Source: DAOUJH01 sp965248955 (GTDB taxonomy: Bacteria > Chloroflexota > Dehalococcoidia > Lucifugimonadales > QGNO01). Taken from it: a stretch of DNA of 64,000 nucleotides. The first letter of the stretch is position 1. Every line of letters starts with the position of its first letter. Shown one piece after another: positions 54,915 through 63,137 of the stretch. The notes beneath the pieces were generated by a model. That model did no database searches and was not told where the DNA came from. It worked only from the letters and a program-made list of their open reading frames with translations. Made by a program: the position numbers and the translations under genes. The stretch covers positions 930,001 to 994,000 of the forward strand of contig OZ252212.1 in NCBI GenBank assembly GCA_965248955.1, in the 5' to 3' direction.

Positions 54915-55059
54915 AGAAATGGGGATGGTGTATGTCAGAACGGCCTCTTCTCCCACCACTTCGATGCCCTCCACGAAGTTGCGGATGAGCGCCTTGTGCT
55001 CAGGGAATGTCCCTTCCTTTAGAAACTCACGGAAGTCCGCCACGTACCTATTCACTAGT
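54909..55059 (-). pseudogene. C-terminal tail of a large serine recombinase
   Basis: Minus-strand frame VADFREFLKEGTFPEHKALI, RNFVEGIEVVGEEAVLTYTI, PISQ. This is the typical end of large serine recombinases (an (A/V)ADLRxFLEEG start, then FVxxIEV and YTIP). The rest of the gene is absent: beyond 55059 a transposase fragment on the other strand begins. The tail runs into repeat copy F. Confidence 0.65.
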
Positions 55060-55373
55060 GGTGGAGCGTCCTGAGTGTGTTGGTGAAAGGATCCAGCACC
55101 TGTGTTTGGACAAGGGGTACGACAATCCACCGGGCCATGGTGGCTCACGGGTACCTGGGACACGTCCGGCGCATAGGGGAGGAGAAACTGGACTCTCAGA
55201 GTGTGAAGCGCCATCCGGCGCGGCGGTGGGTTGTGGAGTGCACCTTGGCCTGGTTATCCAAATGCCGGGCCATATTGGTGCGCTACGACAAGAGGGTATC
55301 CAACTACATCGGCCTGATTCAATTGGCGTGTGCCCTTTTCTGGTACCGCCGCCAGTGGCAACTGAAGTGTTGA
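55060..55373 (+). pseudogene. IS5-type transposase C-terminal fragment with frameshift
   Basis: Frame one reads ERIQHLCLDKGYDNPPGHGG. After a frameshift near 55135 it continues VAHGYLGHVRRIGEEKLDSQ, HPARRWVVECTLAWLSKCRA and YIGLIQLACALFWYRR. DKGYD holds the second acidic residue and VVECT the last one of the DDE triad in IS4/IS5-family transposases. The N-terminal half is missing. Confidence 0.75.
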
Positions 55374-55382
55374 GATAGTATT

Positions 55383-56417
55383 TTAGTTCGTAGCAGGACG
55401 CCCAGAGACGTCCACCTGGCCGTAGATATCCTCTAGGGCCGCAAATATCTCGGCTTGAATGCCATCTGCGCCTTCACTGTACAGGTCTTTGGGCCCGCCT
55501 ATCTCGTTGTTCACCCCCAGGTAAGACTGCGACATCTCAGCAAAGAACTCCCGTCCGCCTTCCACCCTCATTCCAAATGCGTTCGGCCATAACCCGGCTT
55601 CCCGGGCCCTGCCATACAGCCCCAGCCACACTTGGCGAGTCTCATCATCGAATCCAAGGTTCTCAATGGCGTGGGCCCATTCGTGCACGGTAATATCCTC
55701 CGCCCAGAAACGGGTCTGGTCTTCAACCAAATCAAGCAGATTTTCCTCTGAGGTCACGGTGGTGGTTTGCTCCGGAACGCCGCCTGCTCCCCGCACCCTG
55801 AACGAGTCGTACGGATTGCCGTTGAGGTCCAGCCTCCCTCGAAGGAACGCCAATTCCGGGATTTCGGTGATATAGCCGTCCTTGGGGATTATTGCCAGTG
55901 AGGCTCCCGCTTCCGCCATCCGCTGGGCGATGTCCGGCCGGTGGGACAGCATTGTGCGGACGATGTCGGCAGCGACCTCCAAGGCCTCTGGCGCCACCGC
56001 CCCGGAGGCCTTGACCCGAATGCCATCCACATCTACAACCTGTGTGTAGTACTGCCCAGGAGTAGCCGTAGGCGCGGAAGCAGGCGTGGGAGTTGGAGTG
56101 ACAGTCGGAGTCGGTGTTGCCGTAGCTGTAGGGTCAGGAGTGTTGGTTGGTGTAGGTGTTGCAGTAGGCGTAGGAGTAGGAGTAACAGTTGGCGTCGGTG
56201 TTGCCGTAGCTGTAGGGTCAGGAGTGTTGGTTGGTGTAGGTGTTGCAGTAGGCGTAAGAGAAGAAGGAAGAGATGCAGGTATAGTTAGAGTTACGTCAGG
56301 TGTCGGTACAGGGACTTCAGACTCCCTACTTTGGTAACAGGCAGCCGATGCTGCTAACGCGAGCAGTGCTAGCGCAGTGTTCCTTATCCCAGCTCCGCTC
56401 AACCAGCGGGGGTTCAT
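55383..56417 (-). CDS. lipoprotein with gluzincin-type HEWAH metalloprotease domain
   Basis: 344 residues from the ATG at 56417 (GAGG five bases upstream). The signal ends LLALAASAAC near residue 26. A spacer made of two 28-residue TPTPTNTPDPTATATPTPTV units follows. The catalytic region has TVHEWAHAIENLGFDDETRQ and, about 45 residues later, GREFFAEMSQSYLG, which supplies the third zinc ligand and is similar to anthrax-lethal-factor-like and M6/M34-type peptidases. Likely a surface protease. It lies between the two copies of the 880-bp duplication. Confidence 0.75.
   Translation of the reverse strand: MNPRWLSGAGIRNTALALLALAASAACYQSRESEVPVPTPDVTLTIPASLPSSLTPTATPTPTNTPDPTATATPTPTVTPTPTPTATPTPTNTPDPTATATPTPTVTPTPTPASAPTATPGQYYTQVVDVDGIRVKASGAVAPEALEVAADIVRTMLSHRPDIAQRMAEAGASLAIIPKDGYITEIPELAFLRGRLDLNGNPYDSFRVRGAGGVPEQTTTVTSEENLLDLVEDQTRFWAEDITVHEWAHAIENLGFDDETRQVWLGLYGRAREAGLWPNAFGMRVEGGREFFAEMSQSYLGVNNEIGGPKDLYSEGADGIQAEIFAALEDIYGQVDVSGRPATN
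56095..56256 (-). repeat. tandem 84-bp repeat coding the Thr-Pro spacer
   Basis: Two copies of an 84-bp unit (period measured from GTTGCCGTAGCTGTAGGG at 56116 and 56200) encode 28-residue spacer units of the lipoprotein. Such repeats expand and contract easily. Confidence 0.85.
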
Positions 56418-56630
56418 TTTTACCTCGTATAAAACTAAGGTCACGTCCCATAGAGTGGTGTAAGAGTACGTCATCCTGTTGATATCGTCTAGGCCGCTGC
56501 CTCTGCGAGTTCAGCTCTGGGTAGAGGAGCGTAGCGAGCACTAAGACCGACGGTATTGCCCTCACAGCGGTTGTATCGCTGGCCGTGACCTTCATGCCCA
56601 AGGCCCTAGCGCTACCCATCGCTAGCTACG

Positions 56631-56668
56631 CTCACCACCCACGAGTACCGCATTTTCTGTTTCTATTG
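56631..56668 (+). repeat. dispersed att-like repeat, copy D'
   Basis: Counterpart of copy D in the second duplication unit; reads CTCACCACCCACGAGTACCG, one base different from D. Confidence 0.6.
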
Positions 56669-56919
56669 CCTCTCACCCATGAGCAGTGGAGAGTACCATA
56701 CGTGCGCATTGCGGGAGGAAGGCACTGTGCTGTGCTAGGGCAGCAAGCTGGATGGTCATCAAGCCTCGCCCGGAGAGGATTATAAGTTCACGTCCGTCAG
56801 CAGCGGCCGCTCTCACGGGTGCGTTTTGCGGGACGATGACGCGGTCCAGTGTTGGCGATGGCCATAAACGAGGGAGCAGGAGTCGCTCTGGTTGGACCAT
56901 GACATCGACAACGGTATTC

Positions 56920-56960
56920 AAGTTCACCGCCCACGAGCACCGCAATCTTCTGTGTCGTTG
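56920..56960 (+). repeat. dispersed att-like repeat, copy E'
   Basis: Counterpart of copy E, identical in sequence. Confidence 0.6.
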
Positions 56961-57217
56961 CCCTCAACACCGGATACCGGGTGGGCGGCGACACCGAGCG
57001 GACACGATTACCAGCGCTACCCACGCCGTAGACGAACTGGTGTGCAACACGTCTTATGAGTTCCGCGTGAGCGCATACGCGGACGGCAACACCTACAAAG
57101 ACGAGTAGGGTGGCGCAGAGGTATCCGCAACGACCGGAGTCTGAAGCTAAGCCCTAGAGAAGCGACTCTGCCCATTCAGGGGATTAGCCGCCAACTTCAG
57201 TTCCACCACTCCCAGCG

Positions 57218-57265
57218 GCATCCAAGTCCACCGCCCAAGAGTACCTCAGTTTTTGTAGTCGATTG
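57218..57265 (+). repeat. dispersed att-like repeat, copy F'
   Basis: Counterpart of copy F, identical over the core and followed by the same recombinase 3' end. Confidence 0.75.
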
Positions 57266-57410
57266 AGAAATGGGTATGGTGTATGTCAGAACGGCCTCTT
57301 CTCCCACCACTTCGATGCCCTCCACGAAGTTGCGGATGAGCGCCTTGTGCTCAGGGAACGTCCCTTCCTGTAGAAACTCACGGAAGTCCGCCACTTACCT
57401 ATGCACTAGT
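57260..57410 (-). pseudogene. serine recombinase C-terminal tail, second copy
   Basis: Encodes VADFREFLQEGTFPEHKALI and the same following residues as the tail at 54909. Homology between the two copies stops at CACTAGT, where the recombinase gene is cut. Confidence 0.65.
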
Positions 57411-57584
57411 AGGTGTCGGTAGTATCGCAGGCGCTGAGATAGCGGCTTTCACGCAAAGAACGAGAATCTCGCGGCCATGAATGCAACCTGCAGCTGCAGG
57501 CCGCCTAACACTGTGGCGATACCGCCGAAAGGAAGAAGCGGGGGGTCGGCGCGCACGCTCTTTCCCATGCCCAATGCCGAGCAT

Positions 57585-57892
57585 GCCGCAATGACGATGG
57601 TCAGCAACGTTCGGGTCGGCTGCTATATTCAAGTACCACGCTGGATGGTAGTCCTAGCCGTAGTTCGAAGCAACGATAATTGGTCGCCTGACTCTTCAAA
57701 CTGGAAGTACATCAAGGGCGACGACCGCGGCTTGCCGCTCCTGCGTCCCTTAGTCACCAGGATAAGGATTCTGTGCCCTTCCAAGCGGCTCAGAAGGCGT
57801 CCGTTGGAGAGGCGAAACAAGAGCCGATGCACCGGGACGAAGAACCATGTGATGATGAGGCGTCTATAGGTCAGTACGGCGGGCTCATTCAC
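57585..57892 (-). pseudogene. F420-type nitroreductase family (Ddn-like), frameshifted
   Basis: The first frame reads LFRLSNGRLLSRLEGHRILI, LVTKGRRSGKPRSSPLMYF. Then in a second frame come NYG, a TAG stop, DYHPAWYLNIAADPNV. Together they match deazaflavin-dependent nitroreductase-family proteins (LLTTxGRxSGxPRxxPL and HPxWYxNLxAxPxV). Frame change near 57665 plus the stop show it is broken; the last third is missing. Confidence 0.65.
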
Positions 57893-58011
57893 GGGATTAC
57901 AACTATGTCAGCATTGTTGCAGGACACTGTCAAGGTGACCGGTCGCCGCATGATTACCGTTTGAGGTGGTGTCGCTGTGAGGATCGTCCCGGTCAGCCCT
58001 CTACAATAGCT

Positions 58012-58042
58012 ACGGTGTGGTGCATGACGATGCCCACACCGT
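58012..58042. other. 13-bp hairpin
   Basis: ACGGTGTGG and GCAT pair with ATGC and CCACACCGT, with one bulged T and loop GACG. It lies in the 260 bp of decayed sequence before the sarcosine-oxidase-like gene. Role unknown. Confidence 0.5.
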
Positions 58043-58153
58043 GGGATACGATAGTCGAGGCGTTGGGCAGGGCGACGCTGAGGCCATCTCTATTCTAGAC
58101 CAGGGGGTAGGCGACCTCAGCGGTGAACACTGCTAGACGGAAGGCAGGGGTAC

Positions 58154-59317
58154 CTACTTGCACAGGCAGGAGGCAGCGTCTAGGTCGAAACGGCTAAGGC
58201 GGAGGAACGAGATGTCATGGCCCGTCTCGCCCCGTGTGGCCAAATCGGCCATGATCTCGCCCACAACGCTACAGAACTTGAAACCGTGGCCAGAGAACCC
58301 TGCTGCAAAGAAGACATTCGGAGATCCAGGTAAAGCATCAATTATAAAGTGCCCGTCGGGTGTATTCGTGAACATGCAGGGCTTCAGGGATACCGTCGGC
58401 CCGTTTGCATCAGGAAAGTAGCGGACCAAAGCCTTCCGCAACACTGCCTCGTCCTCATCCCGGCAGTCTCTCTCCAGGCCATCGGCGGTCGTCACCTCAT
58501 TCAAGTGGTGGAACCTGCCGATCTTGAACCCCGGGATGCCGAATACAGGGAAGGAATAGTATTGCCCTTCCTCGAACTCGCCGATCACCACCGGGCAGTT
58601 TCCAAGCGCAAAGAGATGCGGGCGTAGCGGCTGGAACCAGCCGAGGACCTGACGTTCAGGTACCAGCAGGTGGCTCAACGACGGCAATAGCGGCCCCGCC
58701 CAGGCGCCGGCCGTAATGACCAGCGCCCCTGCCTCGTATAGTCCGCGGTTAGTCTCTACTCTCACGGCGCCCCCAGCGCTGCTCCATTCCCGCACCGCCT
58801 CATGGGCCCTCACTTCGCCGCCGCGCTCTAGTGCAGCGAAGACGTGGTTGACTATGCACCGCTCCGACAGCACGAACCCGCCGTCAGGCTGGTATATCCC
58901 CATCCAGTTCTCCGGGAACCGGAATCCCGGGAAGCGCCGAGTCAGCTCGGCACTGGTGAGCGCCTCGTGCGGCAGGTCATGCTCGCGGCAGGACCGCAGG
59001 GATCCGGTAAAGACCCTGCCTTCCTCATGACTGGTGTCCACCGAGCCGGTGATGTACAACAGCTTCTCGCCGCTCGCCTCCTCCAGCTCGCGCCACCGCT
59101 CGTACGAGCGCCGCAGGAGCGGCACGTAGGACGAGTCCTCGTAGTAGGCCAGCCGGATAATGCGGTTTATGCCGTGCGACGATCCGGAGTCGTTCGGTAT
59201 ACTGAAACGTTCAAGGCCTAGCACGCGCATGCCGCGACTTGCGAGCTCGTACACGGTGGCGGAGCCCATTCCCCCGACACCAATGACTATTACATCGTAT
59301 GTACCGCTTGTCCTCAT
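58154..59317 (-). CDS. monomeric sarcosine oxidase/N-methyltryptophan oxidase family
   Basis: 387 residues. VIVIGVGGMGSATVYELASR near residue 10 binds FAD. SGSSHGINRIIRLAYYEDSS near 44 is typical of monomeric sarcosine oxidases. SLKPCMFTNTPDGHFIID near 310 carries the cysteine to which FAD is covalently attached, and FFAAGFSGHGFKF follows. It should oxidise an N-methyl or secondary amino acid, releasing hydrogen peroxide. It stands alone between decayed sequence and MscS. Confidence 0.92.
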   Translation of the reverse strand: MRTSGTYDVIVIGVGGMGSATVYELASRGMRVLGLERFSIPNDSGSSHGINRIIRLAYYEDSSYVPLLRRSYERWRELEEASGEKLLYITGSVDTSHEEGRVFTGSLRSCREHDLPHEALTSAELTRRFPGFRFPENWMGIYQPDGGFVLSERCIVNHVFAALERGGEVRAHEAVREWSSAGGAVRVETNRGLYEAGALVITAGAWAGPLLPSLSHLLVPERQVLGWFQPLRPHLFALGNCPVVIGEFEEGQYYSFPVFGIPGFKIGRFHHLNEVTTADGLERDCRDEDEAVLRKALVRYFPDANGPTVSLKPCMFTNTPDGHFIIDALPGSPNVFFAAGFSGHGFKFCSVVGEIMADLATRGETGHDISFLRLSRFDLDAASCLCK

Positions 59318-59411
59318 CCAGTTCCCGGCCTCGGTTCAGCAGGGCTTGCTTGCCCATCTTCTGTGACCACTACAGACGGCGTGGTCCCCTGCAATGAAGG
59401 AATTATATACA

Positions 59412-60542
59412 ATGCCGCCACGTTTCCCACAGCGAGCCGATTCGGTGGTACTATTGCCGCGTATGTCGTGGGAAACGTTCAGTAACGCCGGGTACGTAGG
59501 CGCGGCTATTGGTGGAGCCGTCTTCGCTATGTCGCTCGCCATAGCCGCGGCAACTGCTTTTGTGGTTCGATTTGTCGCTGCCCGCCTGGACTCGAGCACC
59601 CCTTACGGCGTCGGAGGCATCGCCCTCAGATCGATTCGAAACTCTCTCTCGGCCTTCGTGGTCGTTGTCGGCGCATATGTCGGACTGGGCTTCGTCGAAC
59701 AGTTGGACCAGTGGCACGCCGAAGTGCAACAAGGCTTCACCGTTCTCGTCATCCTGATCGGTGCCCACGCTCTCTCGGCTGTTAGCGGCGCGACGCTCAA
59801 TTGGTACATGGTCAACATCGCGGCACGGACGGAGACATCTTTCGACGACCGGAGCCTACCGCTGCTGCGTCGCTTCCTGCGGGTGGCCATCTACGGCCTA
59901 GCGCTCGTCCTCATCCTCGACACCCTTGGCTACTCCGTCGGGCTGCTACTCGGTGGCCTCGGTATCACTGGGCTCGCAGTCGCACTGGCATTGCAGCCTA
60001 CGCTGACAAACTACTTCGCCGGCACCTACGTTATGTCGGATCAGGCCATCAAGTCTGGAGACTACATTGAACTCCAAGGCGGGCCGGCCGGGTACGTGGT
60101 TGAAGTGGGCTGGCGCACCACGAAAATCAGAACCTGGTTGAACACCCTGGTTATCATCCCGAACTCGGTCATGGCCGATACGATCATTACCAACTACCAG
60201 GGGCCCGACCCAGCACTCAACATCCTCGTCTCGGGCGGCGTCAGCTATGCGAGCGACCTCCAGCAGGTCGAGGAAGTGTCGCTAGATGTGACCCGGAGCG
60301 TCATTGCCGACAACGCCGAAGCCGTGAAGAGCATGGACCCGTGGTTCGGCTTCGACTCTTTTGGCGACTCGAACGTGAATTTCTGGATATTCCTGCAGGC
60401 CACAGACCGCGTTGGTTCGTTTGTGGTGAGCAACGACCTCATCAAGCGGCTCCACGCCAGGTTCGCCGCGGAGGGCATCGAGATCAACTACCCGGTTCGC
60501 AAGATCGTCTTCAGTGAGGAAGCCCCCAGCACATCCCCCTGA
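59412..60542 (+). CDS. MscS-family mechanosensitive channel
   Basis: 376 residues from the ATG at 59412, which has AAGGAA upstream; an ATG at 59394 lacks one. Four membrane segments precede the pore helix GLLLGGLGITGLAVALALQP near residue 182 and the beta domain TNYFAGTYVMSDQAIKSGDY. NTLVIIPNSVMADTIITNY is the conserved loop after it. It opens under membrane tension to release solutes. Confidence 0.92.
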   Translation: MPPRFPQRADSVVLLPRMSWETFSNAGYVGAAIGGAVFAMSLAIAAATAFVVRFVAARLDSSTPYGVGGIALRSIRNSLSAFVVVVGAYVGLGFVEQLDQWHAEVQQGFTVLVILIGAHALSAVSGATLNWYMVNIAARTETSFDDRSLPLLRRFLRVAIYGLALVLILDTLGYSVGLLLGGLGITGLAVALALQPTLTNYFAGTYVMSDQAIKSGDYIELQGGPAGYVVEVGWRTTKIRTWLNTLVIIPNSVMADTIITNYQGPDPALNILVSGGVSYASDLQQVEEVSLDVTRSVIADNAEAVKSMDPWFGFDSFGDSNVNFWIFLQATDRVGSFVVSNDLIKRLHARFAAEGIEINYPVRKIVFSEEAPSTSP

Positions 60543-60601
60543 GGGCACTAACCGAGATGACCTGCCTCCTGATCACCACATAAGCTGGTCCCTTGGACGC
60601 T

Positions 60602-61132
60602 TCACTTCCCTGTTTCACTGGTCGCCCGTAACGTCTGCTCAAGGCTTTCCAGTTTTTCGCGCAGTTCTGAAACGCTTTCCTCGACATGCTGTCCCGCCGT
60701 GTCTATGACGATACCGGCTTCCCAAGGTTCATACTCCCGTTCGCAGACCTCCTGCCACGTAGGTAATCGGTGTCCCGCGATGTCGGCTATCCGTGTTTCC
60801 ACTCTGCGCTGGTGCTCCGCCTGGTCGGAACAGACGATCCCGATCTCGATGCACCGCTCGCCTGCTCGTTTGGCGACATCCCGCCAAGCGGCTCGGGTTG
60901 ACCCCACTGGGTTCACGGAATCGGCTATCACGGTGCGGCCCAGTCTCAGATTGTCTTCGGCAATCGCATAGGCTACCACGTACCCCTCGGGCCCGGATAC
61001 TGTTATGTTGGAGTTGCGCAGCGTCTGCTCGATGGAATCGATGCGCAGATGAACAGCCTCTATGTCGCGTGCCAGTCCGGTGGCAATCGCTGTTTTCCCC
61101 ACCGCCGGAAGGCCTCCGAAGATCAATAACAT
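60602..61132 (-). CDS. P-loop kinase-like ATPase (AAA_33 type)
   Basis: 176 residues. MLLIFGGLPAVGKTAIATGL holds the Walker A loop and VIADSVNPVGSTRAAWRDVA the second conserved segment, with LRIDSIEQTLRNS between. This is the small kinase/zeta-toxin-like fold (gluconate-kinase and chloramphenicol-phosphotransferase relatives). The substrate is unknown. No antitoxin-like gene precedes it, so a toxin role is not supported. Confidence 0.85.
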   Translation of the reverse strand: MLLIFGGLPAVGKTAIATGLARDIEAVHLRIDSIEQTLRNSNITVSGPEGYVVAYAIAEDNLRLGRTVIADSVNPVGSTRAAWRDVAKRAGERCIEIGIVCSDQAEHQRRVETRIADIAGHRLPTWQEVCEREYEPWEAGIVIDTAGQHVEESVSELREKLESLEQTLRATSETGK

Positions 61133-61218
61133 CAGATCGTGGTTTCCAAGACTTCGTTAGACAATCGACTGGCTCTCCAAGTGGCCACGCCTTCTACTAC
61201 ATCCATTCCAACTGCCCG

Positions 61219-61261
61219 CGGGTCGACTGTCCATAAACTCCTGAGTTTTTCGTGTCTATTG
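61219..61261 (+). repeat. dispersed att-like repeat, copy G
   Basis: GGTCGACTGTCCATAAACTC then CTGAGTTTTTCGTGTCTATT and G, followed by TGTATTGCGAACGTT, shared with copy C'. It is the most diverged full-length copy. Confidence 0.55.
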
Positions 61262-61377
61262 TGTATTGCGAACGTTCTACCAGAACATCGTACATGAGAG
61301 TGTCACCCATGTTTCTTTAACATAAGACCTCTTATATTCACTTTGACACAACATGGCAGGTGGTTTAGCATCAGTGG

Positions 61378-61989
61378 ATGCGTTGGCTTCGCACCCAATT
61401 GTCCCCAACATTGGCTGGCTTCGTTATTCTTGTTACGTCCTTGGGTTTTCTCGCTGATTTTCCTGTTGGGCGTTCCCGTCTGGAGGATAGTGTGAGTTCT
61501 ATCTTCCCAATAGGTGCAGCATTGTTGCCATACATTGCTCTGGCCGGTGTTATCTTTGGTGGTGGGCAAGTGAGTCAATGGATAATCCGGAAAAGCATAG
61601 ACTTATTGCATAATGGCCCAAGTGTTCGTAAATTTCGAGCTTTGGAAGGTCCTCTACGGCAGTGCAAGCATCACCTGATCGAGTACGTTGAAACGCCCTC
61701 CTCCTCCTCCTCCTCCTCCTCCTCCTCCTCCTCCTCCTCCTCCTCCTCCTCCTCCTCCTCCTCCTCCTCCTCCTTAGGTAGAGTATCCGACCGCTCTGCG
61801 CTGATAGTCGAGTTAAACTTGGTAATAAGACAACTTATAGAACTCGACATACAAGTGCCTGACTTTGGTTACCTTATCAATCAGGAGCGGTCGCAGTCTT
61901 GGGTGGCCTACTTAGCAGCAACGGAAGAGTTAGCAAAAAGTGGCAGATTGCAAGATGCCCGAGAAGGCAATATTTACAAAGAACGTTAG
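61378..61989 (+). CDS. membrane protein with a polyserine tract
   Basis: 203 residues. Two hydrophobic segments (LAGFVILVTSLGFLADF and LLPYIALAGVIFGGG) are followed by a soluble part interrupted near residue 107 by about 25 consecutive serines, all TCC codons. The C-terminal 70 residues (ELNLVIRQLIELDIQVPDF) are helical. No family recognised. The tract is coded by a perfect trinucleotide repeat, so its length can change without a frameshift. Confidence 0.6.
   Translation: MRWLRTQLSPTLAGFVILVTSLGFLADFPVGRSRLEDSVSSIFPIGAALLPYIALAGVIFGGGQVSQWIIRKSIDLLHNGPSVRKFRALEGPLRQCKHHLIEYVETPSSSSSSSSSSSSSSSSSSSSSSSSSLGRVSDRSALIVELNLVIRQLIELDIQVPDFGYLINQERSQSWVAYLAATEELAKSGRLQDAREGNIYKER
61697..61774 (+). 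repeat. (TCC)26 microsatellite
   Basis: About 26 uninterrupted TCC/CCT units inside the membrane protein gene. Multiples of three change only the polyserine length. Confidence 0.92.
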
Positions 61990-62159
61990 ACAATCCGCCT
62001 TTCGTAAGAAAGGTGCTTGGTCTTGACGATACGGCAAAGGTGTAAACAAAGATATGGACGTTGTCCCGATTGCTGACAGGCGGGACGATTAGCTGTCTTG
62101 CCGTTCAAGTCCTCCAGCTCTGTACTTCTTCTGAGTAACCGACATCCTCAGCCACCCCC

Positions 62160-63125
62160 TCACCCCCTATACCCGCTTTCAGCGCGCCACTTGAAGTAAT
62201 CCTTCAGGCCGCTCAGCAGATCAGTGGTCGCCTCAAAGCCGAAGTCCTCTCTCATCCGGGAGACGTCCATGTGCGGGGTGTCATCGCTGACCGGGTCCGG
62301 AGGTATGGGCTCGACAAACTCAGCGTCGGGGTAAGCCTTGCGGAACGCATCGATAACCCGGCTGGTTGGGGTGGCGGCGCCTCTAGCCAGATTGTACAGC
62401 CGGTGCGGCAAACGGGGCGCATCCAGAACGGTGGCAAGGCCGCTCGCAATATCCAGAACGTAGGTGTAATCGCCAGGCGCTTGAGGCATAATCTCTATCG
62501 GTTCGCCCCGCACCGCCTTCCCTGTCCAGTCGTGCAGGAGGGACATGTTGGCACGGTAGCCAGTAGTGCGCTCCATAGGGCCGTACGGGCCGCCGAGTCG
62601 TACGCTCACCGTGTCAAGACCATGCAGCTCCATGTATCGCTCCGCAATGCGCTCACAGGCGTATTTGGAGATGCGATAGAGGGCTTTGGGGTGGACAAAT
62701 GTCTCCTCGTTCAGAGGCCTGGGCGCAGTCACTCCCTCATAGACTGCGCCGGAACTGACGAAGAGAAAGCGCCGCACGGATATCCGCCTGGCAAGGTCAA
62801 GCAGGTTGACGGTACCCATGACGTTCACCTCCACTATGCTCCGGCTGTGGTCGTTCTCCACGGGACCGCGAGACCCGGGAGTGTACGCAACGGCGTGAAC
62901 GATTTTATCGATGGAGTGATCCCTGGCAAGCTCACCCAGGGCGTCGACGTCAAGAGCGTCCGCCGTGTAGAAGGTTGTGCGGTCGCGCCAGGGACTCAAG
63001 TAAGCCTTTAGCATGCCGTCAGGCTCCGATATATCGAGCGATACCACCTGGTGGCCGCGTTCAGCGAGGACTCTCACTATGTTGGAAGCAACGAAACCGT
63101 TGCCGCCTGTGACCAAGGTGACCAT
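62160..63125 (-). CDS. NAD-dependent epimerase/dehydratase (extended SDR)
   Basis: 321 residues. VTLVTGGNGFVASNIVRVLA binds the dinucleotide, VHAVAYTPGSRGP and VNLLDLARR follow, and LFVSSGAVYEG with LYRISKYACERIAERYM gives the Ser/Tyr-x-x-x-Lys catalytic set. VRLGGPYGPMERT is the substrate-side motif of nucleotide-sugar epimerases and related enzymes. GAGAGG lies seven bases upstream of the ATG. It is 12 bp downstream of the NhaA gene, probably in one transcript. Confidence 0.9.
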   Translation of the reverse strand: MVTLVTGGNGFVASNIVRVLAERGHQVVSLDISEPDGMLKAYLSPWRDRTTFYTADALDVDALGELARDHSIDKIVHAVAYTPGSRGPVENDHSRSIVEVNVMGTVNLLDLARRISVRRFLFVSSGAVYEGVTAPRPLNEETFVHPKALYRISKYACERIAERYMELHGLDTVSVRLGGPYGPMERTTGYRANMSLLHDWTGKAVRGEPIEIMPQAPGDYTYVLDIASGLATVLDAPRLPHRLYNLARGAATPTSRVIDAFRKAYPDAEFVEPIPPDPVSDDTPHMDVSRMREDFGFEATTDLLSGLKDYFKWRAESGYRG

Positions 63126-63137
63126 GCCCTAACCTCT

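Larger units (their letters stand above)
54180..55059 (+). repeat. 880-bp direct duplication, copy 1
   Basis: Runs from GGAGCGTAGCGAGCACTAAG to CACTAGT and is nearly identical to 56526-57410, apart from scattered substitutions and two small indels. It contains repeat copies D, E and F and pieces of RCC1-type, fibronectin III-type and recombinase genes. Sequence outside both ends differs between the copies. Confidence 0.92.
56526..57410 (+). repeat. 880-bp direct duplication, copy 2
   Basis: Second copy of 54180-55059, in the same orientation, with a seven-base net insertion near 56723 and a two-base deletion near 56595. It carries its own decayed RCC1-type (56701-56867) and fibronectin-type (56971-57145) fragments with the same TAG stop. 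Confidence 0.92.

Noticed and set aside
57485..57502. CCTGCAGCTGCAGG palindrome
   Set aside because: A 14-bp palindrome of this simple composition is not informative by itself, and it is not repeated elsewhere in the window.
60602..61132. Zeta-type toxin of a toxin-antitoxin pair
   Set aside because: The P-loop kinase fold fits, but there is no small antitoxin gene upstream and the protein lacks anything specific to zeta toxins.
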